A stretch of 64,000 nt of DNA from Heterodera schachtii. Taxonomy: Eukaryota > Nematoda > Chromadorea > Rhabditida > Heteroderidae. A program made the translations under genes and the position numbers. Positions 21,917 to 33,639 of this stretch are shown here, in pieces (the stretch's first letter is position 1; every line of letters starts with the position of its first letter). The DNA lies in contig SIJG01000049.1 of NCBI GenBank assembly GCA_023374025.1, positions 577,474 through 641,473 on the forward strand, given 5' to 3'. Below the pieces are notes generated by a model that ran no database searches, was not told the DNA's origin, and worked only from the letters and a program-made list of their open reading frames with translations.

Positions 21917-22235
21917 GTAAAGCCGTGAGGTCCCACAACCCAGTGCTTATGAGGGAAATTAGTCCAGGGGAGCCCATTTACGCGTCAGTAATTAGGCCCC
22001 GCGGGGCTTGGAAGGGAAGGAATGATGATGGACCTCTGTGTGTACATCCCAGGCGGGGATCGATCGGCCGTTCCACTGAATCGGCTCCCGACTGAACTCC
22101 GATTAACTCCGAGTGAACCCGACTGACTCCTTTGGCTGGCTCTCCATTGCCTTTTAAGCGCCCCTCGGGATGGGAGGAGTCCATAGGAGAAATAAATGGC
22201 CGTGGGAAATTGCCATTTCCGGTCCCGGCCTTACA
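21917..22235 (-). repeat. 5' LTR (319 bp)
   Basis: Partner of 10,621-10,939, same orientation. CTATA (22,236-22,240) follows as the right target duplication. Confidence 0.85.
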
Positions 22236-22240
22236 CTATA

Positions 22241-25200
22241 ATAATTGAAATATAATTTTTATATTAATATCTATTAATTTTAAGAAAATAAAATAATAAT
22301 ATGAGTAAAAATTCTTAATAATTTTCAAAAAAAATTATTGATTTAACTCGTCAAAAGTCTATAAAAAATTTCAAGTGTTTGTGAAATTATTTATTCTTTA
22401 ATTTTTAGTAAGAATTTTTGGTTGATTTTTTTATCAGTTAAATGTTTAATAATGAATTTTATTGTTTCATTTACCTAATTAAATACTTCTTTATTTATTT
22501 AATTCTCTTGTTCTTGACCAGAATTTTTTCGGCATTTTTTTGAGAAGATAAATTTTTAAAAATTTATTTTGATATTTAATCCATACGTTTTTATGTCATT
22601 TATGTAAAAAATAATATATTTTTAGAATAGTTTCTAAAGAAAATTTAAAATAAACGACTAATGTGTATTTTGTCACTACTTGTGAATGGTGACTTTGGAA
22701 ATTTACTATGTCTGTTTTATTGAGTCATATATTTATTTATTTGTTTTTTAATGAAAAATGAATATTGTGAAAACAATATAACTACAAAGATTAGGAATTA
22801 AATAAAATCATTTTCAAATACAAAATACAAATTTAAAATTAATGGCATTTATAGAATACTAGAAATAAAAAATACCCAAATTATGTAAAATTTGAAAAAC
22901 ATTTTATTTTATTTTTAATGCATTTAAAAACGTGCTGAACATAAGAAATCCTTTTATTTGTTTTTTAATTAGTCTTTTATTTGTTATTTACATTAGGAAT
23001 TTTTTTTCGCTTTTATTGTTGAATCTCCTAACCTGAAAAGCCTTAATATTTGTATGAGTTGAAAATTTTTTTTTGAGATATTGTATTTTCTGATTAAAAT
23101 AACAAATTTGGATAAAAATAAAATTATTTTTTTTATTTTAAATTTTTTATTTAGTAATTAAATGATACAAATGAATATAGTTTTATTTATTTTTGTTTTA
23201 TTTTTGCATGTATTTTTTAATAATAAAATTATTTGATTCTTTTGTTTGTTTTTTCTGCAACTTTATTTTCTCGTTTTAACTTAGAAATATTGAGAAATTT
23301 ATGAAATAGAATTGAAATTATTAATTTATTATTTAATATCACTCATTTGGAATGTTTTGTAAATTGTTGAGCTTGAAAATTATTTTAATTTTTTTTTGGG
23401 ATTTAAGATTCATAAGTGATCGGTGTAGCTGGCTGTTTGTAATTACTCCTTTTACTTTTAATTACATACATTCTATTATTTTAAAGATTATTTTTTTAAT
23501 TTATACAACAAAATTAGATTATGAGAAAACAAATTTTAATAATTTTTAAAATCTTTCAGGCGTTTTTTTAAATTATTTTTGATATAAATTATAGATTATT
23601 CCGTTTTTATAAACATATTGATAATAATTTAATGTGATATTGGTTGAAAACAACAAAATTAAGATGAATTAATCAACTTAATTAAAAGTTTAGATCTATT
23701 TGTTTCTTTATTTAAAAATGTTTTATTAAATTCACAAATTTAATCCATTTTATTTTTTTGTTATTTTCGCTAAATATTTAAATTAAGTAAATTATTTTTT
23801 AAAGCATTTTTCGGCTTGATTATTAAATACCAGCCTTTTTTTGTTAAAAATCTGTTAACAAATTGCACTCAAATTTTCAAAATTTCCCTCTGCGGCGCCT
23901 ATGGGTACCGCAGGACACCCTTTTTTTCCAAAGTTTTTCGGAAAAAACACGCCGAAAAAAGTGCTGTGAAAAGAAAGAATTGTTAATAATATTCTATCAT
24001 CTAGTCCAAAAATCATTATATTGTTTGAAATAATTGAAAAAATTAGTTTGAACTATTGATTAAATATATCTCATAAATTAATTTTTGCATTATCTTTTGG
24101 TTATATTAATAAATACCAAAAAAAGTAAGTAGTAAGGAATTTGCGGACTCACACCTATAGACATGAAGTTAAAAATATTTAAAAAAAACAGTATTTAATT
24201 AAAGTTAATATCGAAATAAATGTTATTTATCAATACTTATTGTATTAATATTTACGTAATAATAATGAATATATAATTTGCATAGATTAGAAATAAAAAC
24301 AATAAGCATCAAATAGAAAAAATTTCGTTAATACTTTCATATATTGTCAAAACTTTATTTTAGTGTTTTTGCTTCTAATATAAATACCTTGCTTTTGTTT
24401 AAACAATATGAAATATGTATTTTATTTAATAAAATATTTTTAATTATTTAATAAGAAAATGATAAAATGTTTTCTCTATTTTTTATTTATTTTAATTTAG
24501 AATTTAAAGTTATTACTTTAATAAAATTTTTGGTGGATTAATATTAATAATAAAATGTATATGTTCAGAATTCTTGCGAATGATGAGATGATTTAATTTA
24601 TTTGTTTGTTGATATTTATTAATTGAGTTATTTAAATTTTCGCGTTAATTTACTCTCATGGTAAAAAGGCTTCCCCCCCGTTCCTCTCTTTGCAGGTGTA
24701 ATAACTTATTTTTGTTAGCATGAGCATTTTTATATGTAATTGATTTTCATTTTTTAAATTTTTTTTATTAATCATTTATTTGCTAAATTATTTGCAAGTA
24801 GCTTTATTAAATAACGAAATTTTTTAAAGTGAATAATTTAAAAATTATCCTTTTTATTTAAAAATATTTTTCAATTCATTTCAAAGTTGTTTTTATTTAA
24901 ATATTTTTAGATTTTGCTTATAATTTTAAATTTTAATATTTGTCTCATTCATTTCCTTTTTAAAAATCTAAAAATATCTGAAATGAAAAGAATTGAAATT
25001 TGATTTTTTAAATTAATTATTTTATTGGATTTATTTATTTTAATTTTGAATTAGAAATTAGAAATTTTATTTTTCTTAAAAATAAACACTTTAATTAATT
25101 CTAATATTTCAGAACATTTATTTGTTAAATTCGTTTTATTTATTTACCTTTTTTGAATTTTGCAATATAATTTTTTCTTAATACATTAATATTTGGCCAA

Positions 25201-26975
25201 AATAAGAAAAAAAGAATGAAGTGAAGTTTTTTTAAGTAATTTTCTTGTTTAAAAAGAAAAACAAGAGAAATATAAATTTTATTGCTATTTTATTTTTTAT
25301 TTTTTTGAATGAATTTTGGTAAGAATGGTAAAAAAACGAAAATTTTAATATCAGAAGTAAAGGAGGGGGGGGGGGGGATTTTAAATGTTTTTGACAAAAT
25401 TTATTTATTTATTGGTATTTGCTTTAGGCTTTGACTTTTTGAGTAAATTTAATAAAACTATTTTAAAATTACCTATTATTTCCCAATATTTTTACAATAA
25501 ATGAATTTCTCCAAACAAAAAATACTCCTAATGTATATATTGCTATTTTCACTTTTATTTACATTAAAGTTTTGATTATTCTTTAGCTATATTTATTAGG
25601 TAAACTGAGTAAAATAAAATAAAACTTTTCGAAAAGTGAGAGTAAGTTTGTTGAAATATGATAAAATATTTTAAATGTATTTTATTACAGAAAAACCGAA
25701 AATTATTTTAAAAGTGATATCAAATTTATTTTTTTAGTTTTGTCTCGGGTTTGATAACTTGTAAAATTACATTTTAAATAGCTTATCAGATTATGCTTTT
25801 GGACTTAATATTTTTTTTCAGCGCATTTTTGTTTTAAAAAGATACATTTACAAATTATAGTAAAGCATTAAAAAATCAGATATGTTCGGGATATTTTAAA
25901 TATCGAAAATGTTCAAATCTCGTAATCAGCCCCTTAAATTAGCCTTAGAATTGCTTTATTTTGATTTTTCCCTTATTTGTGGGACCAATATCAGATGATT
26001 GCCATTTTAAATTCCCATCCTTCGTCATTATTATAAAGATTATATAACAATAGTCATAATTAATTATTTTATTGATCAATTTATTACATACAAATATTAT
26101 GACGAAAGAAAATAAAAGTAACTGGAAATAAATTAAACTAAAGAATGTACATAAAATAAAGTTAATACACATGAACAAAAAGAAGATGTGCAAAATGAGT
26201 AACCTACGCGAGGGATAAATAAAATTACTGTAACAATTAGCATAAATGGAATATACTAATAATAATCAAATAATAAGCCGCAATCAACCAAAAAAATATG
26301 CCAGATTATGTTTAAAACTTATAAATTAAAAAAAAATTTCAAAACCCTTTACTTTTTTTTTGTTAAAATACTATAATTATATTTTAATTTCAGTTCATTA
26401 AATGAAATATTATAAAATAAAAATGAATTGAATTACGAAATGAAAGATAAAAAAGTGGAGAAAATGAATCAAAAAATAAAATGGAAGCAAAAATTACAAA
26501 ACTTCGTATAGAATTTGAACGAAAATGGAAAAAATGTATGAAAATACGAAAATGCCGAGGAAGAAAATGCAAACGCGGAAAAAGCAATTGAGGTTATTGT
26601 AAAAAATAAAAAAATGATAGATAAATACATTCATAAAATTGGCATTTTAATTTCCTCGCCATTTTCATGTCCTTCGATTTCAAAAAAAAAGTTTGTCTTT
26701 TCTGGACTATTAATATTTTTTTTTTTCTTCTCGAATGCTTTTGTTTTTTTCAGTTCTTTTTTATTTTGTGATTTTCCTTTCTTTTGGCATTTATAAATTG
26801 CACTTTTTAAACTTTTTTTATATTTTTTTTAATAAATTTTTGGTAACTAAAATACGACACCAAATTTCTATTTTTAAAAACCATAATGGGTGTGGTGCGA
26901 ATCCGCCCCAAAACACAATGTTTTTATTTTAATATATTTGTTTCTTTTATTAAATAATTATAAATTTTTCATGCA
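22241..26975. other. AT-rich DNA without recognisable genes
   Basis: Open frames here (65-82 codons) are low-complexity AT translations. Points of note are a third copy of the dispersed GC-rich motif at 23,892-23,911 and a run of 13 G at 25,365-25,377. A possible splice acceptor TTTTTCATGCACAG ends at 26,978, just before the next element. Confidence 0.65.
23892..23911 (+). repeat. Copy of a short dispersed GC-rich motif
   Basis: GCGGCGCCTATGGGTACCGC, related to 7,818-7,841 and to the reverse complement of 2,079-2,100. Confidence 0.45.
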
Positions 26976-27304
26976 CAGAATCGGCATGAGTAGTATATGG
27001 CCCATTATTCCGCCCCAAATTCCATCCCTAAATTCCATCCCCAAATTCTCCCTCAAATTTGGCCCCCTCCCCTCCGCCTTTTCCCCCACCCTTTCTTTCT
27101 GCTTTTCAAATTCCGTCCCAAATTCCGCCCCAAATTTGACCCCTAATCCCCCCCCCCCTCCCTTTCATCCTCCCCTACCACCATTCGCCACCCGCCTATT
27201 TTGATCAGATAAGATTATTCACATTTTCGTTTGTTACGAAATTTTTGTGCGCGGCGTATCATTTTGCACAAAAAATGGTGCCATCCTCGCTCCAAGGTCA
27301 AAAT

Positions 27305-27525
27305 AGTTTTTATGTTCACGACCTTTCAATCAAAGTTCTCGGTCGTGAAAACTTAAAACCATGCGGAGACGCAAAAATAATTGCGGCCACTTTACCGCAG
27401 TTTTTATGTTCGTGACCTGTCAATTAAATTCTTTGGTCGAGAAAATTTAAAGTGCGGCGGAGATGCAAAAATAATTGCGTCACCCAAACCGCAGTTTTTA
27501 TACACGGGAACTGTCAATCATATAA
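27305..27525. repeat. Tandem repeat, 94-95-bp unit, about 2.3 copies
   Basis: Units begin GTTTTTATGTTC(A/G)(C/T)GACC at 27,305 and 27,400; a partial unit starts at 27,494. Each full unit has an internal inverted pair (TTCACGACC / GGTCGTGAA in unit 1) and ends ACCGCA(G). It lies 5' of the proline-rich repeat gene and could be promoter sequence or part of the left terminal region. Confidence 0.75.
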
Positions 27526-27999
27526 ATGAAGGGAACGCCGAAGCGACTTCATTTCAATTTCGTTTAAGGCGGGGGTCGGGTGCCATTCTTGCCCCTCGGG
27601 GCGCTTGCCCCCAAATATTCAAATTTTTCCATCGATCATCTTGATCTGTCAACGCGGCACGGCAGCACGGCATGGCAGTGGGAGGAGTCAGCAGCGGCAC
27701 CATCCGCAAGTTCGCTTCTCATCATTTGCCACTTTGGTCCGTTTTCAATTTGTCAACAGCGGAGACGCATCCCAAATTCGCTTTTCACCATTTGCCATTT
27801 TCATCCACTTTCATCATGCCTTTTATTGCCCCCGGCACTTTCGCCTTTCTTTCAAAAGACTATGGGGAATTTTCGACTGGGCAGTTCGACCCAAACAGAG
27901 CATACGACCCAAATTCACTCGCACAACTTTCGTAATGGCATTCATTTTTTCCAATCTTTGATTTTTTTCTTTGTAGGAAATGGAGAAAAGATTTTCTGG

Positions 28000-29014
28000 A
28001 TGGCCGATACGGATCCAGGCAACCAACCCCTCCTTCCACCCCTCGTGCCTCATCGCCCAGCTTCCCAATCCCGGTCATCGTTGGTAATTTAAATTTTAGT
28101 TTTTGGGATTTTGCAAATATTCCGTTTGCAGGAAATCGTCCACAGGATGAAAATTGTTAGGTTTTCTACAAATCTTTTGTCTGATTTTTTTCAATTTTAG
28201 GGCGGCAGATGTTCCCCGGCGACGATGGGTACGAATCGGAAGATGATGAAATTCTCTTGCCACCTCCACCGATCCCACCGCAAATGGACCACCCTCCACC
28301 AAATGTGCCGGTAATTTTGGTCTCGCTTTTCATTGCTTTTTCTAAATTTCCGAGTGCTTTTTTTCAGGCTGTTCGGGTCCAACCGATGCAACAACCATTG
28401 CCGCTGAGAGCCGTGCCACAAATTTTCCACCCACCACCAAATGTGCCGGTAATTTTGGGTCGATTTTCGCTGCTTTTTCTCAAATTCCCGAGTGTTTTTT
28501 CAGGCAATTCGGGTCCAACCAGTGCAACAACCGATACCGCTGAGAGATCTGCCGCAAATTTTCCACCCACCACCACCAAATGTGCCGGTAATTTTGGGTC
28601 GCTTTCTGTCAGTTTTTTTCAAAATCCCAAGTCTTTTTTTCAGGCCGTTCGTGTCCAACCAGTGCAACAACCGATACCGCTGAGAGACGTGCCATTATTT
28701 GTCAACCCATCACCAAATGTGCCGGTAATTTGGGCTCGCTTTTTGTCAGTTTTTTTCAAAATCGCGAGTGCATTCAGGAAATTCGTGTGGGACCAATTCA
28801 TGATGGACAACAACCAATGCCGCTAAGAGACATGCCGCAAATTCACCATCCACCGCGAAATGTGACTTCAATTTGGATCAAATTGTGGTTGCTTTTTCTC
28901 AGTCTCTGGGTGTTTCTTCAGGCAATTCATGTTCGGCAAATTCAACGTGACTACGCCGTTCCTCAGTTTGCCCATCCGCCGCCAAACGTGCCGTTGATCT
29001 TCGATCATCCACCG
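28000..29014 (+). CDS. Spliced gene with exon-encoded proline-rich repeats
   Basis: No known family. A first exon may start at ATG 28,000 ([16 protein letters not shown]..., donor at 28,084), or translation may start at 28,209 ([20 protein letters not shown]). From there a regular series follows: introns 28,311-28,367, 28,449-28,503, 28,588-28,643, 28,725-28,777 and 28,862-28,921 (53-60 bp, GT...CAG), all phase 0. Exons of 81, 84, 81, 84 and 93 bp each encode one repeat such as [20 protein letters not shown] followed by HPPPNVP. The fifth exon's usual donor is destroyed, but GTGACT nearby keeps the phase. The last exon ends at a GTAATG donor (29,015), beyond which lies antisense ubiquitin sequence, so the 3' end is unresolved. 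The product is Pro/Gln/Val-rich, without visible signal peptide or membrane span. It lies wholly within the inverted-repeat element, so it is either captured cargo or element-encoded. Confidence 0.55.
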
Positions 29015-29055
29015 GTAATGTTTGGTCTTGTTTTTGGTTGCATTTCTTATACTCC

Positions 29056-29191
29056 TGGAGATGAGCCGCTGTTGGGCCGGTGGGATGCCCTTCTTGTCCT
29101 GGATCTTCGCCTTCACATTCTCAATAGTGTCCAAAGAACGGGCCAAGATGGTTATCGTCCTTCCCCCGAGAACCCTGACGAAGACTTGCAC
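29056..29191 (-). pseudogene. Ubiquitin-like fragment
   Basis: The minus strand encodes [15 protein letters not shown], then [18 protein letters not shown] and AQQRLI: about 45 residues matching the first two-thirds of ubiquitin, including Lys positions in VKAKIQDK. Similarity stops at RLI, where most ubiquitins continue FAGKQL. No start Met precedes it and no diglycine tail follows. It lies antisense to, and just downstream of, the proline-rich repeat exons. It is probably a captured exon. Confidence 0.75.
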
Positions 29192-29484
29192 AAAATTAGT
29201 TTTTGAAGCGATGATTCGGTGTGAAAACCGCACGATGATAGCGCAAAATAATACGGAAAGAGTAATTATTTCAATCATTTGTAAATGCTTAATTAAAAAA
29301 TTAAATAATTTTAGAATAAAATGAAAAAAGCCTCATATGACAGAAAATAATTCCTAATTTTTATTTCGGGATTCGGGATTTAAATTTTATTTGAATATAA
29401 GTAAAAAATTAAAAGAATTAAATATTAAATTTGGTAAAACCTTTAATTGCATAAAACTGAAGAATAATTTTTTCAAATTCAACG

Positions 29485-29650
29485 CCATCCAAAGTTGCGG
29501 AAATAACGACGATGAGTGGAAAAGAATCGATGAAAAATTGCTGTTACTTAGGAGGGGCGACTGGTGGAGGCAGTTGCGACGCCATCGAAAAGACCCAAAG
29601 TTGCGGCGATAAGAACGAGGGGCGGAAAAGAATCGATGGAAAATTGTTGT
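29485..29650. repeat. Tandem duplication, 106-bp step
   Basis: ACGCCATC(C/G)...AAAGTTGCGG...GGAAAAGAATCGATG(A/G)AAAATTG occurs from about 29,491 and again from about 29,597, inside the right part of the inverted-repeat element. Confidence 0.65.
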
Positions 29651-29991
29651 GGGGGGGGGGGGGGGCTGGTCGCAGGCAGTGCGCAAACGAATGGATGGGA
29701 GGCTTGTAAAAAAAGGAATCCCTGATGGAAAAGAGAAAGCGCAACAAATTTGGAAAAGGAAAGGGGGAAGATTGGAAAATGAAAAGGGGGGAGGGGGGAA
29801 ATTTGAGGGAGAATTCTGGGATGGAATTTAGGGATGAATTTGGGGATGGAATTTGAGGGGCGAATTGGAAAAGCAAAAAGAAAGGATGGAGGAGAGGTGG
29901 AGGGGAGGGGGCCAAATTTGAGGGAGAATTTGAGGATGGAATTTAGGGATGGAATTTGGGGCGGAATAATGTGCCATATACTACTGGCATG

Positions 29992-30134
29992 GATTTAAAA
30001 TCAATGTAAAAATGATGGACGGCAGAACACTCACACTCAGTGATCTTATTCCAAGCAACACAATCAGGAAATCAAAATCAAAATTGAGCGCATTGAAGGC
30101 ATTCTGATTGATCATCAAAGACTGCTTTTCGCAG
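29992..30134 (+). pseudogene. Ubiquitin-like exon interrupted by the 3-kb element
   Basis: Immediately outside the right target duplication the plus strand reads FKINVKMMDGRTLTLSDLI then NTIRK. After a one-base shift near 30,070 it continues IKIKIERIEGILIDHQRLL-FAG, ending at a GTAGAT donor at 30,135. This is a divergent ubiquitin fold: beta-1/beta-2 hairpin with DGRT, the helix IKIKIE, and QRLLFAG. The exon would begin after the acceptor at 26,978, on the other side of the element. Joining the two flanks at one GGCATG gives an uninterrupted reading frame, which supports insertion into this exon. Confidence 0.5.
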
Positions 30135-30149
30135 GTAGATTCTCATTAC

Positions 30150-33100
30150 AAAAAATTAAAAAATGTAGAAGAAAAAAATATTGACGAATTTTTTTTATGA
30201 AAATTGGCCCAAATTCGGCGTTTAAATTATACTGTCGAAAAAGATGGCTTGAAACGGGAAAGTTTGGAAAAACATTTTAAAAATTCATAGAGGCTGGAAA
30301 AATTTGGAATGCAGAGGCCCAAAAAATCTTCGAAAAACAGGTTCTGGGTTAATTAATATTTTTTTTCAAAAATACCAAAACTTTGAAATATTTTTTAAAA
30401 GAAAATTTAAAAAAATAATTAAAACAGATTTGTATAGAAAAAGTTAGATTTAGATTTAAAAGAATGCATAAAATTAAATATTGTTAAAAAAATTAGTTAC
30501 ATATATTCAACTAATATTTTTTAATTGCATTTTTAAACATGAATTTACAATAAATGTAATGATTAAAGATTTAAATAGATTTAAATAATTTAAAAAAATT
30601 ATTACAAATTTAAAAAAATGCAATGGGTAAAAAACAAAAGATGAATCGGAATAGTAAATAACAATTAAAACACAATAACTTTTTTAAATTTAACATATGT
30701 CTTTTCGAAATGTACACATTAAGAATATTAAAATATACAATAATCAGATGTAAAAAAAAACCAAAAAACATTAATTTATTTTATGATAACAAATGCATTG
30801 AATTAGAAAGAAAATTAAATATATTTATTTTTAACGATCCTAGAAACTGTTGTCGTTTTTTGTCTACTTAGCAAGTTTATTATAATTAAACCAAAAATAT
30901 AAATGAACACCAAAAAACTATTAAGTTAAATAGACTAATGAAAAAATACCTATTAACAAATAAAATATTATAGCTAGAAAAAGCTTCAAAATTAAAAATA
31001 AATTTTATTATTATTAATTTATTAAATTAAATTATTTTAAAACAATCATCGATTAGATAATATTTATAATTTTTATTTATTTACCTTGATTTCGATGAAC
31101 ATATATTTATAATTATAGATCTATTATTTATTTATTTTCTTGAACGTTTTTTGTGATTTAACTTCAGAACAAAATATAAAATCTATTTTTAATCTCTAAA
31201 CTTAAAAGCATTCTGGCAATTATTAACAAATACCAAAAAAAAATGCTGTAAAATTAATCTTTTGCGCCACTTTTTTGCTTATTACCTTATCATTAATAAA
31301 TAACAATTTCTAAATGTGGAATTAGCGGATTAAAATAACTGAAAGAATATGCAAATTTAATAATAATAAACAATATTTTGAAATCTGTATAAAAATTACT
31401 TTTTTAAAATGTTAATTTTCTTTTCTAATAGAACATATTCCTTTGCGTTTTGATGAATGTAAGTAATGCATATCCTCTGAATACGTAATTTTATTTCCTT
31501 AAAATTATTGTTTAAATAAGATTATCTTGTTAAATATAAGAACATCATGTTGATAGATGAATATATTTAATTTTTGAGATAATTGAAAGTGTATGTTTAT
31601 TGTAATTCAATTTTTCTCTTAATTATGTTTTTTCTTTTATTTTTTGTTATTAACAAAATAATTCATAAATTTAAAGCTAAAAGATTAATAATAATTGAAA
31701 AACCAATTTGTCAGCAAAGGATAAATTTGAATTTTTATTTTTAATTTCTCTATTTTACAAGATTATTTTAAGTAAAAAAATGTACTTATTCACTTTTAAA
31801 TATGAAAAAATAAACAAAACAGATTATTTAGAATAAATTATATTGATTAATTAAATGATTCTGACGAAATGCCTAAATGTAAAGCTAAAAAGTTTCGTAA
31901 TAAATCAATTCATTTTCATCCGTACAAGAAATCATTTAATAAGATTCATACAAAATATATTTTTGAAAATTTAAAAAAATAAATGAATTTCTAAACTAAT
32001 AATAATATTTTACCGATGCATAGTAATGGAATTCTGTAACAATTAATAATTTATCATATTAAAAAATGGATGATCAACAGTAAAAAACTTTTTAAACTTA
32101 AATTATAAATAAAATTCATAAGATATATAAAAAAAAAGTCAAATAGAGCTCTTCAACTATAAAATACTTTTAAGTAAGTAAAAATTTAAAAGAAGCAAAT
32201 AATTAAAATTAACGTACAAATTCATATTTAAAAAAATTAATATTTAATGATTGTTCACAGTACATATAAAGAGGCCCAAATAATTTCAATAGGTTGTTGG
32301 CTTTATTTTAGTGTAGGATTTGTTATAATTTATTTTGGTTTCGGTGCGCAAACAAAAATACATCGAAAATTTGAATGCATATATTTAATTAAATTTAAAT
32401 TTAGATATATATAATTTATTCATAAAAAAACGCACAATTTTTTCATAAATTGGCCCAAAATCGCAAAAATTAGAAATTTTGTCAAATACGTTCCCACCGG
32501 AAAGAGATATCAGATCACGATGGTGCGATTGGCTGTATATTTAAAATTATCACTAATAAAATTTAAATGCATTTATAATTATCTCAATAATTACAGCAAT
32601 ATTCGCTTTAACTTGATCATTGGAATAAAACCATTGCTGGAACATGAGATATAGAAAAATTAGAATCAAAAACACTCTTAAATACATAAAATTACTAATT
32701 AAATATTAAAGAATGAAAAGTATTATGACTGGCAATAAGTAAAAAAAAAAAGAAAATAAATGTTTAAACAAATTACACAAAAATAAAAGGTTTAATTTAA
32801 ATTCTTTTAAATTGTAAAATTAAATTAATAAAATCTAGCTTTAAAAATGTTAATTAAACTTTATGGCAAAATTTAAAAAAAATTTTATTGATTAATAAGA
32901 ATAAAATTTTTTATGAATTTTTTTCCTTTTAAATTTAAATTTTAATTTTTAAGTTGTTATGTTATTGTTATCAACGTATTTAATTTTGTAATTCGGCCTT
33001 TTCTACTTTTCTATTTATAATTTATTTATTTTGGCTAATTTTATTAATTTAATAAATAAAAGAAAACTTACTGAAATATAATTTGGATTCAAAAAAATGT

Positions 33101-33625
33101 AAAAAATTTTATTAAAAATTTCTAATTCTTTAAAAATATTTAAAAAATAAAAAAATAAAGTATTTTTATTGCAAAATATGTTACTAAATCGTGCCATTTT
33201 CAGATTTTGTCGATCCATAAAGAATTTTGGATTCATAGAACAAATTGAGCACTTTAAATTTCAATTTCTGAATAAATTATAAAGGAATTATTAAAAGTCT
33301 ATACTTTTGCTAATAATTCTCTTTTTTAAAAACCAAAAAAAGATGAATAAATAAAATTTGAAACATTAAATATAAAATTAAAATTGCAAATAGTTAATTA
33401 AATTTTTAAACGTAATGTTTGTTTTCCGTTATCAATGGCGATCGAATATTTAAAAATTTAATTTCAGCAAAATAATCTTTTTGCTGATCACCATTTTATG
33501 TTAAAACTTATACAAATAATTTCAAAAATTAACAAATTTTAATAAAATAATAATAGAATTGAATGGCAAAGAACTAATTATTTTATATATTTTTTTAAAA
33601 TGAATTAAAACTGGTAAATTGTTGT
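30150..33625. other. AT-rich DNA without recognisable genes
   Basis: Long A-rich stretch on the plus strand. The one frame above 70 codons (33.0-33.2 kb, minus) is Asn/Phe/Lys/Ile-rich and not gene-like. I see no other structure. Confidence 0.65.
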
Positions 33626-33639
33626 TTTAAATAAACTTA

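Larger units (their letters stand above)
10621..22235 (-). mobile_element. LTR retroelement, Ty3/gypsy-like with envelope-like region, decayed and rearranged
   Basis: Two 319-bp direct repeats bound 11.6 kb. On the minus strand each LTR starts TGTAAGGCC and ends GGCTTTAC. A TGG-initial primer-binding-like site follows the 5' LTR at once, and a purine-rich tract precedes the 3' LTR. CTATA flanks both ends. Coding order on the minus strand is gag C-part, zinc knuckle, envelope-like region, protease, reverse transcriptase, RNase H, integrase. Lesions are many: frameshifts, an in-frame stop after reverse transcriptase, loss of the integrase catalytic core, and an inverted duplication that puts the gag N-terminus on the plus strand. 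The element cannot be autonomous as it stands. The gag-pol block may instead be a second retroelement nested inside, because the leader upstream of plus-strand gag does not match the sequence next to the right LTR. Confidence 0.85.
26989..29985. mobile_element. 3-kb terminal-inverted-repeat element carrying gene fragments
   Basis: The left end AGTAGTATATGG... is mirrored by ...CCATATACTACT at 29,985. The inverted similarity runs inward for about 200 bp through tandem CCCCAAATTCCATCC-like blocks (left to about 27,190; right from about 29,780, with an extra partial duplication). GGCATG directly flanks both ends (26,983-26,988 and 29,986-29,991), a 6-bp target duplication. No transposase is visible. 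The interior holds a 95-bp tandem repeat, a spliced proline-rich repeat gene and an antisense ubiquitin fragment. Long repeats, AG-first ends and a 6-bp duplication resemble Polinton/Maverick ends, but the size and content fit a non-autonomous, gene-capturing element. Confidence 0.8.

Noticed and set aside
27580..28092. 170- and 118-codon overlapping frames upstream of the exon-repeat gene
   Set aside because: They overlap one another in three frames with no domain. The region looks like a 5' flank with short duplicated blocks; only the MADTDPG exon was kept as a possibility.
28209..28826. A single 205-codon uninterrupted reading through the proline-rich repeats
   Set aside because: The open frame runs through GT...TTTTCAG segments that are clearly introns by position and repetition. 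The spliced reading gives regular repeats.
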